DNA of 64,000 bases, taken from assembly GCA_949291515.1 (NCBI GenBank), contig CASEVY010000007.1, forward strand, positions 1-64,000. The letters run 5' to 3'. The DNA comes from an uncultured bacterium. Lineage in GTDB: Bacteria; Elusimicrobiota; Elusimicrobia; Elusimicrobiales; Elusimicrobiaceae. A model generated the notes under the pieces. The model did no database searches. It had not been told where the DNA came from and worked only from the letters and a program-made list of their open reading frames with translations. This document shows, in pieces, positions 47,185 to 55,571 of the stretch. Positions within the stretch are counted from its first letter, which is position 1, and each line of letters begins with the position of its first letter. A program made the translations under genes and the position numbers.

Positions 47185-47675
47185 TTGACTTTTATATCCT
47201 TAAGCAAATCTTCTATCAGCTGCTCGTTTACGGATTTGTCCGCCTCTTTGCCGATTACCTTTTTCGCAGCAAGCATAGTGGTATCTACCAGTTCTTTTCT
47301 CACCGCGGCTATCGCTTTCTGCGTTTCCGCTTCGATTTCCGTCTTGGCTTGGCTGATAAGATTTTGCGCTTCGTCTTTGGCTTGCGCTATTATCGTCTGG
47401 CGCTGCTGCTCGCCCGCTTCAGACGCCTCTTTTATCCTCTTTGAGCTTTCTTTGGCAGTATCCGCCAAGGTCTGCTCCAACTGCTTTTTGATGGTTTCAG
47501 CGTCTTCTTTGGCTTTGCGCGCGCCGGAAATATCTTCCGCTATTTGCTTCTCCCGGTCGTCTAACATCTTCATCATCGGCTTCCAGGCGAATTTGGCCAG
47601 CAGAAAAGCAAGCAGAAGAAAATTCACTATCGTCCAAAACATTAACCCTATATCGGGTTTTATTAACGCGTCCAT
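47181..47675 (-). CDS. atpF: ATP synthase b subunit
   Basis: The 164-residue peripheral-stalk subunit has one N-terminal TM helix (about 9-27, GLMFWTIVNFLLLAFLLAKF) and a long charged coiled coil rich in Ala, Lys, Glu and Gln. It follows atpE by 13 nt. Only one b-type gene is present, so the stalk is a homodimer. Confidence 0.94.
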   Translation of the reverse strand: MDALIKPDIGLMFWTIVNFLLLAFLLAKFAWKPMMKMLDDREKQIAEDISGARKAKEDAETIKKQLEQTLADTAKESSKRIKEASEAGEQQRQTIIAQAKDEAQNLISQAKTEIEAETQKAIAAVRKELVDTTMLAAKKVIGKEADKSVNEQLIEDLLKDIKVK

Positions 47676-47688
47676 ACGTCCCTTTTTT

Positions 47689-47913
47689 CTATAATACCAT
47701 CATCAGGCAGATTACCAACGCGAAGAACGTCGCGCCTTCTACCAATGCCGCCGCGATAATCATTGTGATTCTCGCCACCGCCGCGATTTCGGGCTGTCTG
47801 CCGGAGGCTTCCAATGCCGCCGCGCCTATCTTGCCGATACCAAAGCCCGCGCCTATTACCGCCAAGCCCGCGCCAAATCCTGCTCCTATATATTTAAGCA
47901 CTTCAAGTTCCAT
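47689..47913 (-). CDS. atpE: ATP synthase c subunit
   Basis: The 74-residue two-helix proteolipid has the glycine-rich first helix AGFGAGLAVIGAGFGIGKIG, the polar loop SGRQPE, and the carboxylate E59 in LVEGATFFALV. The glutamine of Na+-binding c subunits (GxGQG) is isoleucine here (I26), and the residue after E59 is glycine, not serine, so proton coupling is predicted. Confidence 0.95.
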   Translation of the reverse strand: MELEVLKYIGAGFGAGLAVIGAGFGIGKIGAAALEASGRQPEIAAVARITMIIAAALVEGATFFALVICLMMVL

Positions 47914-47934
47914 TTTTTACTCCTCCGTATTTAC

Positions 47935-48684
47935 TTAATGTGAATGCATTTGCAAGCCCGCAAATATAGCCGTAAGCAATGTAAATACATACGCCTGTAT
48001 CGCGGCGACAAGCAATTCAAGTATACTTACAAAAAGCGTCATCGCCAATACGGGCCCCGCAGTGCCGTAGCCTGAAGCTATGCTGCGTTCGCCCATTATA
48101 AATATAAATGAAAACAGTCCTATAAGCACTATGTGCCCCGCCGTCATATTCGCGAAAAGACGGACGGCCAATACAAATACCTTTATTATTAAACTTAAAA
48201 TCTCCAACGGAAACAAAAGCGGAACAAGCCACCCCGGAACCCCGCCGGGAATAAACGTCTTAAGACATCCGATCGGCCCATTCTCCTTTATGCTCAAACC
48301 CATAATCAAAACCAAACTCAGCAAAGCCATTCCGCCCGTTATGGAAATATTGGAGGTTATCGTCCTGGAACCGGGCAGCATTCCTATATAGTTCGCCGTC
48401 AAAAGAAATATCAGCAGCGTACAGAAAAACGGCGTCAGCTTCCGCCCTTCCTTCTCCCCTAAATTAGGAATAGCGATCTCGTCGCGTACGAACGTGACGA
48501 ACATCTCCAAAAACGTTTTTACGCGCCCGCTCCGTTTCCTGACGAATATCGCCAAAAATATCAATAAAAACACACTGATGAAAAACATATATACCGAATG
48601 CTGCGTGATTGGCAATTGTATGCCAAAAAGACTTATGTTAAAACTGTGGTCCAATATATGATGCGCCAGAAGCTCTTCTATCAT
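47935..48684 (-). CDS. atpB: ATP synthase a subunit
   Basis: The 249-residue polytopic Fo subunit contains the family signature around the essential arginine (VFVLAVRLFANMTAGHIVLIGLFSF) and the final helix LVAAIQAYVFTLLTAIF. It forms the half-channels beside the c ring. It overlaps atpZ by 4 nt. Confidence 0.95.
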   Translation of the reverse strand: MIEELLAHHILDHSFNISLFGIQLPITQHSVYMFFISVFLLIFLAIFVRKRSGRVKTFLEMFVTFVRDEIAIPNLGEKEGRKLTPFFCTLLIFLLTANYIGMLPGSRTITSNISITGGMALLSLVLIMGLSIKENGPIGCLKTFIPGGVPGWLVPLLFPLEILSLIIKVFVLAVRLFANMTAGHIVLIGLFSFIFIMGERSIASGYGTAGPVLAMTLFVSILELLVAAIQAYVFTLLTAIFAGLQMHSH

Positions 48685-48896
48685 TTCTTCGTCCCTTTAT
48701 ACACGTACGCCTTCGCCGATCGTACCATTATATATATCGCCAACGCAAAGGCCGCTACGCTGCCCGTCAATATAAATACGGGAATTGTATCAAACTTCTT
48801 ATCCAAATAATATCCGCCGAAAGCTCCTATACACATTATAACGGCGAACTGTATGCCCAAACCGGCTATTAAAATATGGTCTTCTTTTCTTATCAT
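48681..48896 (-). CDS. AtpZ/AtpI-like small membrane protein
   Basis: The 71-residue protein has two TM helices (ILIAGLGIQFAVIMCIGAFGGYYLDKKF and VFILTGSVAAFALAIYIMV), typical of the AtpZ/AtpI proteins at the head of atp operons, which assist c-ring assembly or carry ions. The ATG is followed immediately by basic/acidic residues RKED. It starts 37 nt after the stop of the glycosyltransferase gene upstream. Confidence 0.85.
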   Translation of the reverse strand: MIRKEDHILIAGLGIQFAVIMCIGAFGGYYLDKKFDTIPVFILTGSVAAFALAIYIMVRSAKAYVYKGTKK

Positions 48897-48933
48897 ACTA
48901 TACCCGGCTCGGCGAAACGGAGCCTTATTTCCA

Positions 48934-50112
48934 TTATACTATCTTTTTAAAAACTTCGGCATGGTTTTTAAGCTCCCGCGTTATTAGAAAATGCTCTTTT
49001 ACATACTCGTGCCCGTTTGTGGCGAGCCTTAAAGACAGGGCTTTATCCATAAGCAGGCGCTTAACGTTAAAAATAAAACCGGCTTTATCACCGCAGAGAA
49101 GCCCTGTTTTATTGTTGATTATTTGGCACCTTATACCGCCCACGTCGCTGGCCGCGACGGGTTTCTTCTTCCACAAGGCTTCCGTTATGGACAGGCCGAA
49201 ACTCTCGCTGAAACTCTTTTGCACTACAACGTCCGCCGCGCTTTGCAGCGCCGCAATTTCGTAATCGCGCCTGTTTATCGATAATAAAATTATGTCTTTG
49301 CGATTGCCTGCGTAAAGTTTTAATTCCTCATAGAGAGCCGCGGCATTTACGTCGTCGGGAGCAAAACCGCCGGCATATACCAATGTGGAAGGAATTTCAG
49401 AAGAAACTTCCTTAAATACGTCTATCAGACCGAAAGGATCTTTTACCCTGTCAAAACGCGATACCTGCAAAATTATAGGCTTACCGAGAGGAATATCATA
49501 CTCTTTCAGGACTTTAAGGCTCTCTTCTCGTTCGACAAAAGTATTCTTTACGGAACAGGGGTCTATCGAAGGCAATATATAGTCTGCTTCTCTGTTCAAA
49601 CGACGGTGGCTTTGCGCAGACGGAAAGATAACCGCGTCGCAACATTCAATATACGGTTTTAAAAAATCCCACACTTCCTTGTTCGCGCGCGATATGTCGA
49701 AATGGCATCGGTACACCTTCTTTATCCCTTTTATTTTGGACGCGGCTATCAATGCGTGGAAATCGTGCATATACAAAATATCGCAGTCCGAAGGAACCTC
49801 CAAACAAGCCGCGGCCTCGGCGAAACGTTCCAACTCTGCCTTGCTTACGCAGTTCATACTCAGGCAAAGCGCGTCGCTAATCTTCTTGCTGAGCACAAAA
49901 AAATCATGCCCCGCTTCTATCTTCCGCCAGGAGCACTCAACGCCCAATTCCCTAAAATAACCATCTAGCGTGGCGGCAAGTTCGCTTACCCCGCTGCCGT
50001 AAAGCGCGGGCGTAAGCATTGTAAGGCGAAAAGATCCAAGATCTTTGTATAAATCTTTCAGCGCCGTTACCGCTATGCCGTACCTGCCATTCAGTATGGA
50101 AAGTTTGTCCAT
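48934..50112 (-). CDS. GT4 glycosyltransferase, TreT-like (trehalose synthase candidate)
   Basis: The 392-residue GT-B enzyme has the TreT-type KVYRCHFDISRANKEVWDFLKPYI region (compare WRCHID in trehalose glycosyltransferring synthases), GKPIILQVSRFDRVKDP, and the GT4 E-x7-E motif in SESFGLSITE. TreT makes trehalose from NDP-glucose and glucose. The evidence is similarity of pattern only. The gene is divergent from a GH13 enzyme, which suggests alpha-glucan or compatible-solute metabolism. The atp operon starts 37 nt after its stop with only a weak hairpin between, so read-through is possible. Confidence 0.75.
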   Translation of the reverse strand: MDKLSILNGRYGIAVTALKDLYKDLGSFRLTMLTPALYGSGVSELAATLDGYFRELGVECSWRKIEAGHDFFVLSKKISDALCLSMNCVSKAELERFAEAAACLEVPSDCDILYMHDFHALIAASKIKGIKKVYRCHFDISRANKEVWDFLKPYIECCDAVIFPSAQSHRRLNREADYILPSIDPCSVKNTFVEREESLKVLKEYDIPLGKPIILQVSRFDRVKDPFGLIDVFKEVSSEIPSTLVYAGGFAPDDVNAAALYEELKLYAGNRKDIILLSINRRDYEIAALQSAADVVVQKSFSESFGLSITEALWKKKPVAASDVGGIRCQIINNKTGLLCGDKAGFIFNVKRLLMDKALSLRLATNGHEYVKEHFLITRELKNHAEVFKKIV

Positions 50113-50201
50113 AACACAATTGTAGAAATTTTTGCCCCGTTTTGCTTAATTTATGGACTTTTTTTTAATAAAGTGATATAACATAGTTAATCGAGGTTTT
50201 T

Positions 50202-51668
50202 ATGCGTACAAATCCCCATATTTTAGAAATTAACGCCCATAACTGGCTCAGACAGCTTAGAGAGAGCCTCGGGCGCGACAATCTTACTCTGGCCGACGTG
50301 CCGGAGGAGGCCCTTTTTGAAATCAAATCCCACGGATTTGACGCCATTTGGCTTATGGGCGTTTGGCAGGAAAGCCCCGCTTCGCGCGCCATAGCAAGGG
50401 AAGATAAAGCCATTAACGATTATCTATCCATCACGGTGCCGAATTACGATAAACAAGATATCGTCGGCTCGCAATATGCCATCTACGACTACAGCGTAAA
50501 CAAAGACTTCGGCGGGAACGACGCTTTGCTTTCCCTTAAAAACAGATTAAACGATTTCGGCATAAAACTTATTTTGGACTTCGCGGGAAATCATTTGGCG
50601 AAAGACAATCCTCTGACTTTGACGGATAAGGACATTTTCGTCCATTGTGAAGAAGAGCCAAAAGCAAAAGATTTGTTCTTCCAAACCTCGAACGGATCTT
50701 GGATAGCGCACGGGAAAGACCCTTATTTCCCGTCCTGGACAGACACCGCCCAGATAAATCAGTTTAACCCTAAAGCCAGAGCTTTCCTTAAGGATACCAT
50801 TTTTAAAATAGTCCCCCTCTGCGACGGCCTGCGCTGCGATATGGTAATGCTGATGCTTAATAAGGTCTTCCGCGATACTTGGGGGAATTTCATCAAGGAA
50901 GAAATGCCCTCGGAAGAATTTTGGCCGCAGATAATAAATGAAGTAAAAAACTTATATCCGTCCTTCACTTTCCTCGCGGAAGTGTATTGGGGACTAGAGT
51001 GGGAAGTACAGGAACTGGGTTTTGATTATACCTATGACAAAATCCTTTACGACAGACTCCGCCTTTCCACCGCGCAAGACATTCAGGGACATCTTAATGC
51101 GGAACATCTATACCAAAAAAGATCTCTGCGATTTATAGCCAACCACGACGAGGAAGCCCCTCTTACCGCTTTCGGGAGAGAAAAATCAATGGCGGCGGCC
51201 GTTGCCGCTTACACCTTAATCGGGGCAAGGCTCTTTACGATATCGCAGCTATATGGAGAAGAAAAACGCCTCCCTATCCAGTATACCCGCGGGATACGAA
51301 CAAAAGACGAGCAAATGCTCGGGTTCTATAAACAGTTTTTGGAAATTATAAACAATCCGTGCTTCCACGGCGGACAGTGGACGATAAAAAATCCTAAAGC
51401 GGCAGACGAGGAAGATTCTTCTTTCAAAAATATTCTTTGTTGGGCGTGGACCCAGCAAACGACGCAGAAGATTATCGTCATAAATTACAGCGAAATTCCC
51501 TCAAAATGCATAATGCCTTTGGATAAAGTGCCTTCGTCAGAAAATATGATTTTGAAAGAGCATTTCAAAAGGAATGAAACGATACTGCCCAGCGTACAGG
51601 CGAAGAAAGAAGGGCTGTTGTTAGAACTGAAGCCTTTCGAAACGAAAATTTTCTCCGTGGATTTTTAA
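50202..51668 (+). CDS. GH13 alpha-amylase-family glycosidase
   Basis: The 488-residue TIM-barrel enzyme has all GH13 regions: I DFAGNH (D127-H131), II GLRCDM with nucleophile D213, III FLAEVYWG with acid E260, and IV FIANHDEE with N314, H315 and D316. It has no signal peptide, so it acts in the cytoplasm. The substrate (starch, trehalose, sucrose or small glucans) is not readable. It is divergent from the TreT-like gene and 3 nt upstream of the GT8 gene. The region between domains B and C is short for an amylase. Confidence 0.88.
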   Translation: MRTNPHILEINAHNWLRQLRESLGRDNLTLADVPEEALFEIKSHGFDAIWLMGVWQESPASRAIAREDKAINDYLSITVPNYDKQDIVGSQYAIYDYSVNKDFGGNDALLSLKNRLNDFGIKLILDFAGNHLAKDNPLTLTDKDIFVHCEEEPKAKDLFFQTSNGSWIAHGKDPYFPSWTDTAQINQFNPKARAFLKDTIFKIVPLCDGLRCDMVMLMLNKVFRDTWGNFIKEEMPSEEFWPQIINEVKNLYPSFTFLAEVYWGLEWEVQELGFDYTYDKILYDRLRLSTAQDIQGHLNAEHLYQKRSLRFIANHDEEAPLTAFGREKSMAAAVAAYTLIGARLFTISQLYGEEKRLPIQYTRGIRTKDEQMLGFYKQFLEIINNPCFHGGQWTIKNPKAADEEDSSFKNILCWAWTQQTTQKIIVINYSEIPSKCIMPLDKVPSSENMILKEHFKRNETILPSVQAKKEGLLLELKPFETKIFSVDF

Positions 51669-51671
51669 CAG

Positions 51672-52619
51672 ATGCAAGCCCCACAGCAGAAAAAACCTCT
51701 AGCAATAGTAATGGCAACAGACGATAAAGCCGCCTTCGCGGCAGGCAGCGCTCTGTTAAGCCTGAAAGAAAATTCTCCTCTGCTGTTTAAAAAAGCAGAT
51801 ATTATAGTCTACTATCAGAATTTGTCACAACAAAACAGAAAAGCGCTGCGCGCGACGGGAAGAGTTTTCTTTAAAGAATATCGGCTCAATTTTTCAACCT
51901 CGGCAATACGCACCATACGCAGATACAGCCAGCTTACGCTTGCAAGATACGAATGTTTTTTCCTGCTGAAAGAGTATCGGCAAATCCTCTGGCTGGACAG
52001 CGATATCTTGGTAAGAAAAGAACTTATCAACATTCTTAAATTCAAAAAAGCCGGCTTTGCAATAGCGCACGACGATAATATCGCCGCGTGCAACTTCGCA
52101 AAAGCGGTGCGCGGCTTCGATATGATGAGAAGGAATTTCAACGCGGGAATACTTCTCTTCAGCGACAATATGGCAAACCCCATAAAAATAGGCGCTTGGT
52201 GCTACCAGCAGACGAAAATCTTGGCACCCCTTTTGCTCTGGGCCGATCAGGGTATTTTGAATTTGGCACTGCAAAAGTTTTCGATAAAACCTGCTGTCCT
52301 GCCAAGAAAATTTAACTCCCACCCGGTACTATCTCCGATAAAAACGGAAAACGCCATAGTCCTGCACGCCATGGGCGATTATAAATTTTGGGATAATTAC
52401 CCTTTCCCGGATTGGAATAAATTCTATAATCAATGGCTGGCCCTGGGCGGAGCGGAAGTAACTATCCAAAATTACAATAAGAAGTACCTTTTATTGTTCA
52501 AATTAAAGCTCTTTTTGGAAAAAATACCCTTTATATGGTGGTTTTTTCAAAAAGCACTTAAAATTAAATTCGCCTTGTCAAATAAAAAAACATTAAAAAA
52601 ACAAGGATTAAGAAGGTAA
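51672..52619 (+). CDS. GT8-family glycosyltransferase
   Basis: The 315-residue protein has a GT-A fold with the DxD motif LDSDIL (109-111), FNAGILLF, DQGILNLAL and HAMGDYKFW in the GT8 order. GT8 enzymes add galactose, glucose or galacturonate, often to LPS cores, or prime glycogen. The C-terminal 60 residues are basic and hydrophobic and may associate with the membrane. It starts 3 nt after the GH13 gene, so the two are coupled, and lepB follows after 4 nt. Confidence 0.85.
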   Translation: MQAPQQKKPLAIVMATDDKAAFAAGSALLSLKENSPLLFKKADIIVYYQNLSQQNRKALRATGRVFFKEYRLNFSTSAIRTIRRYSQLTLARYECFFLLKEYRQILWLDSDILVRKELINILKFKKAGFAIAHDDNIAACNFAKAVRGFDMMRRNFNAGILLFSDNMANPIKIGAWCYQQTKILAPLLLWADQGILNLALQKFSIKPAVLPRKFNSHPVLSPIKTENAIVLHAMGDYKFWDNYPFPDWNKFYNQWLALGGAEVTIQNYNKKYLLLFKLKLFLEKIPFIWWFFQKALKIKFALSNKKTLKKQGLRR

Positions 52620-52623
52620 AAAT

Positions 52624-53595
52624 ATGGAACTTACTTTATTGATAACCGGCATAATAGCCTTCATTTTTGCGAAAGTGTCAAAAAAACTGAAAAAGAAAAA
52701 TATTTTCGGAAACAAAACCGCTTTCGCCATTTGGAACACTCTATTTGCTTTAATAGGCGGCGGCCTGATAATATATATCCTCAATTTTATGGCCAAGAAC
52801 GGAATCCAAGGCGGACTTTCACCAAAAACTTTCGCATTGATAACTACGATAACTATCGCTTGGGCTGCATACAATTTTACATCTGCAGGAAAAGCCGATA
52901 AAAAAAAGGAAGAAAAAATATTTTCCTTTAATCTGGAATGGGCTGAAACCGTTTACTTTGCGGCTTTCTTCGCGGCGGTAGTAATGTTCCTGTTCCTGCA
53001 AGCCTTCAAAATCCCCTCCGCATCTATGAGAAACACCTTGAAAGAAGGGGATAATCTGTTCGTGAATAAAATAACTTACGGCATAAAATTGCCGTTTATG
53101 AAAAACCGCCTGATAAAATTCAATGATATAAAAAGAGGAGATATTATTGTCTTCCGTTTCCCGGCCGAAAATAAAGAGCAAATAAACTGCGGGGAATCAC
53201 AGTACGGCAGAGATTTCGTAAAAAGAGTTATCGGTCTGCCCGGCGATGTAGTCGAAGTAAAAAACAAACAGGTTTTCATTAACGGGGAACTTATGCCCGA
53301 ACAGCCTTATGAACTCTATCAAGACGTGGAAAGGTTTGCGGAAGAGGAGCTCCCATACTCTAGAGAGGAATACCAAAAACTTTGGGAAAACCGCAATTTG
53401 GAAAAAGCCCTCGGAATATATATCAGGGATTATTTCGGCCCGGTAACCGTCCCTGAAGGAACTTATTTGGGAATAGGCGACAATAGGGATTCTTCCTGCG
53501 ATTCACGCTTTTGGGGCCCAATACCTGAGGAAAATATTAAAGGAAAAGCCTGGTTTATTCATTGGCCGCTAAACAGAATCGGATTAGTTAAATAA
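52624..53595 (+). CDS. lepB: Signal peptidase I
   Basis: The 323-residue membrane serine protease removes signal peptides. It has two or three N-terminal hydrophobic segments (about 4-17, 36-55, 70-86), then a TM at about 108-126, followed by the catalytic domain. The nucleophile is S134 in IPSASM, and the general base is K200 in DFVKRVIGLPGD. GDNRDSSCDSRFWGPI is the conserved box E. The N-terminal TM region is longer than in Gram-positive enzymes and similar to E. coli LepB. It ends a three-gene transcript with the GH13 and GT8 genes and is followed by a terminator. Confidence 0.95.
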   Translation: MELTLLITGIIAFIFAKVSKKLKKKNIFGNKTAFAIWNTLFALIGGGLIIYILNFMAKNGIQGGLSPKTFALITTITIAWAAYNFTSAGKADKKKEEKIFSFNLEWAETVYFAAFFAAVVMFLFLQAFKIPSASMRNTLKEGDNLFVNKITYGIKLPFMKNRLIKFNDIKRGDIIVFRFPAENKEQINCGESQYGRDFVKRVIGLPGDVVEVKNKQVFINGELMPEQPYELYQDVERFAEEELPYSREEYQKLWENRNLEKALGIYIRDYFGPVTVPEGTYLGIGDNRDSSCDSRFWGPIPEENIKGKAWFIHWPLNRIGLVK

Positions 53596-53602
53596 TTACA
53601 AT

Positions 53603-53633
53603 AAAAGCCCTCGTTGAAACCGAGGGCTTTTAT
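53603..53633 (+). terminator. Terminator after lepB
   Basis: AAAAGCCCTCG and CGAGGGCTTTT form an 11-bp stem around TTGAAAC. The A/T tracts on each side let it work in both directions. Confidence 0.88.
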
Positions 53634-53871
53634 TTTATATGGCAAAAACAGCCTTCCGCTTTATTTAATATCACAAAGAATTTCCCCCCCCCTTACCTTT
53701 ATTATCAAATTAGTATTTTTAAGCAAACTGCCAAATGTCTTTCACTCTACCTTTTTACAAAGGCCATATTGCCAAGATATCATTCATATTTATATATCCT
53801 TTATAAAACGTATAAACTAATCTATGAAAATGGCAAAAAGACCTAATCAATAGCATTGAAAACATTGTTAA

Positions 53872-53887
53872 GTTTTCATGTGAAAAC
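53872..53887 (+). other. parS-type centromere site 1
   Basis: GTTTTCATGTGAAAAC differs from the classical bacterial parS core (TTTCACGTGAAA) mainly at the centre, where CATGTG replaces CACGTG. It lies 13 nt beyond the stop of the grpB-like gene and about 840 bp upstream of parA. Confidence 0.8.
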
Positions 53888-53900
53888 ACTGCCTTGGTGA

Positions 53901-54428
53901 TTATTTTTTAGGTATATATTTTTCCATATACCATTTAACAGCCTTTGCCTCTATATTTTTGATATATCCGTCTTTACCCAAGCAATAGCCTTCAATATTG
54001 TCGGGGAATTGCTTCGCTAAAGATTTTTTTAAAGAAACATAAAAAGAAGCCTCTTCCGAATGCTCTTTAAGATAATCCCTGAACGCTAAATGCCTTATTA
54101 TATCCTTCTCGCTATAAATATCAAAAATATGAATATGAAAAGAGATTTCCCCCTCCTTCCTATAATATCGGCGTCTTGATATCCCAAATTCCCCCATACA
54201 TTCATATCCTAAAGCCTCAAAGGCGTCGTCCCTTTCATCAACCGCATCAATATTTTTCACTACAGGCATAATATCAATAATAGGCTTCGAGCTTAAACCT
54301 TCTATAGATGTGCTGCCTATATGATATATCTCTACAACAAGGTCTTTTAGTACATTTTTTATAAAGGTAGATTCTTCTTTATATATTCTTGGCCATAATG
54401 GATTATAAGGGACTATTTTTATTTGCAT
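53901..54428 (-). CDS. GrpB/UPF0157-like nucleotidyltransferase-fold protein
   Basis: The 175-residue protein matches the GrpB family: IVPYNPLWPRIYKEE at the start, VEIYHIGSTSIEGLSSKPIIDIMPVVKN, FEALGYECMGEFGISRRRYYRK, IHIFDIYSEKDIIRHLAFRDYLKEH. The GSTS..G.K..IDI core is that of the nucleotidyltransferase superfamily. Function is unknown. It is more AT-rich than its neighbours, monocistronic, convergent with lepB, and flanked by parS-type sites, so it may be a later insertion in the partition region. Confidence 0.88.
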   Translation of the reverse strand: MQIKIVPYNPLWPRIYKEESTFIKNVLKDLVVEIYHIGSTSIEGLSSKPIIDIMPVVKNIDAVDERDDAFEALGYECMGEFGISRRRYYRKEGEISFHIHIFDIYSEKDIIRHLAFRDYLKEHSEEASFYVSLKKSLAKQFPDNIEGYCLGKDGYIKNIEAKAVKWYMEKYIPKK

Positions 54429-54523
54429 AAATATCTCCTAAAAATATTATACCACAAACAAGCGTTTTTCTCTTTTATAAAATACCGTTATATATTAGAC
54501 AACATTATTACAGCCTAACAATT

Positions 54524-54539
54524 GTTTTCATGTGAAAAC
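54524..54539 (+). other. parS-type centromere site 2
   Basis: An exact copy of GTTTTCATGTGAAAAC in the same orientation as the other three copies, 188 bp before the parA start. Confidence 0.8.
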
Positions 54540-54650
54540 TATACTCCAGGCATATATTCCTCCAGGATTAATAATCATATACGAGCACCAAAAGCATAGA
54601 GTTTTATAAAGCATTAAAATTTAATCTTAATTGACACTTGAAAAGAATAT

Positions 54651-54666
54651 GTTTTCATGTGAAAAC
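54651..54666 (+). other. parS-type centromere site 3, next to the parA promoter
   Basis: An exact copy of the 16-bp site in the same orientation. It ends 11 bp before the -35 box of the parA promoter, so ParB binding or spreading could repress parAB. Confidence 0.8.
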
Positions 54667-54677
54667 TCCAAAAAATA

Positions 54678-54706
54678 TTGACTTAGCCTCATTTTTTATA
54701 TTAAAT
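54678..54706 (+). promoter_or_regulatory. Promoter of parAB
   Basis: TTGACT (54678-54683), a 17-nt spacer and TTAAAT (54701-54706) place the start near 54713. An AATAGGAG ribosome site (ending 54720) precedes the ATG at 54727. Confidence 0.55.
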
Positions 54707-54726
54707 ATTGTTAATAGGAGATTATA

Positions 54727-55563
54727 ATGGGTGAAATAGTTTGTATTGCCAACCAGAAAGGCGGCGTGGGCAAAACCACGACTGCCGTAAACTTATCTTA
54801 TGCTCTTGCCTGTTTGGGGCAGGAAGTCCTCCTTGTAGACTTTGATCCGCAAGGAAACGCCACTTCCGGCTTGGGAATAGAGGTAAAAGACGACGATAAA
54901 ACCGTTTATCACTTCTTAACAAAAACAGCCTCTTTCAAGGAAGTTGTGCGCCAAACAAGCAATGAAATGCTGGATATTCTCCCCTCCAACAAGGATTTGG
55001 CGGGCGCAGAAGTTGAGTTAGTAAACATTAACGGACGCGAGAAATTCCTAAAAGAGCAGCTTGCCACCATAAAGAAGATGTATAATTTTATCATTATAGA
55101 TTGTCCGCCTTCTTTAAGCCTTCTTACAATAAACGCTTTAGTAGCTGCGGACAATGTCCTTACGGCCATACAATGTGAATATTATGCTATGGAAGGCCTG
55201 GCGCGTTTTATAAATACTACCACAAAAGTAAAACAGTTTTTAAGCCCTCAGCTTAAAATAGACGGCGGCATACTTACAATGTACGACGGAAGAATGAATT
55301 TGGCCAATCAAGTAAAAGACGAAGTTTCCAAATTCTATGGCGATAAAGTGTATAAAACGCCCATTCCCCGCAATATCAGACTGGCGGAGGCGCCCGGATT
55401 TGGACAAAGCATATTTGAATATGAACCTTCTTGCAAAGGAACAAAAGCCTATATGGATTTGGCGATAGAGTTCTTGATAAGAAGGGGGGCAAAAGCGGAA
55501 GATTTCGAAAATATGCAATATTTGAATTCTTCCAAAAATTCCGATTTTGACTTTGGAGGATAA
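54727..55563 (+). CDS. parA: Chromosome-partition ATPase ParA (Soj)
   Basis: The 278-residue deviant Walker ATPase has KGGVGKTTTA at 11-20, VDFDPQGNATSGLG (Walker A'), IIDCPPSLSLLTINAL (Walker B), and FGQSIFEYEPSCKGTKAY at the C-terminus. It lacks the N-terminal DNA-binding domain of plasmid type Ia ParA proteins, so it is the chromosomal type. With ParB it moves parS regions. parB follows 8 nt later. Confidence 0.96.
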   Translation: MGEIVCIANQKGGVGKTTTAVNLSYALACLGQEVLLVDFDPQGNATSGLGIEVKDDDKTVYHFLTKTASFKEVVRQTSNEMLDILPSNKDLAGAEVELVNINGREKFLKEQLATIKKMYNFIIIDCPPSLSLLTINALVAADNVLTAIQCEYYAMEGLARFINTTTKVKQFLSPQLKIDGGILTMYDGRMNLANQVKDEVSKFYGDKVYKTPIPRNIRLAEAPGFGQSIFEYEPSCKGTKAYMDLAIEFLIRRGAKAEDFENMQYLNSSKNSDFDFGG

Positions 55564-55571
55564 TTAACCGT

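Larger units (their letters stand above)
53596..53900. other. Intergenic region between lepB and grpB-like gene
   Basis: This stretch holds the lepB terminator (53603-53633) and one parS-type site (53872-53887). The remainder is AT-rich with a run of C (53686-53693), and I see no gene. It lies between convergent genes. Confidence 0.7.
54429..54726. other. parA upstream region with two parS-type sites
   Basis: This 298-bp AT-rich stretch carries parS-type sites at 54524-54539 and 54651-54666 and the parA promoter at 54678-54706. No other gene or RNA was recognised. Confidence 0.75.

Noticed and set aside
48897-48933. Terminator between the GT4 gene and atpZ
   Set aside because: A GGCTC/GAGCC hairpin exists, but it has no T tract on the minus strand, so I list it only as a weak attenuator at most.
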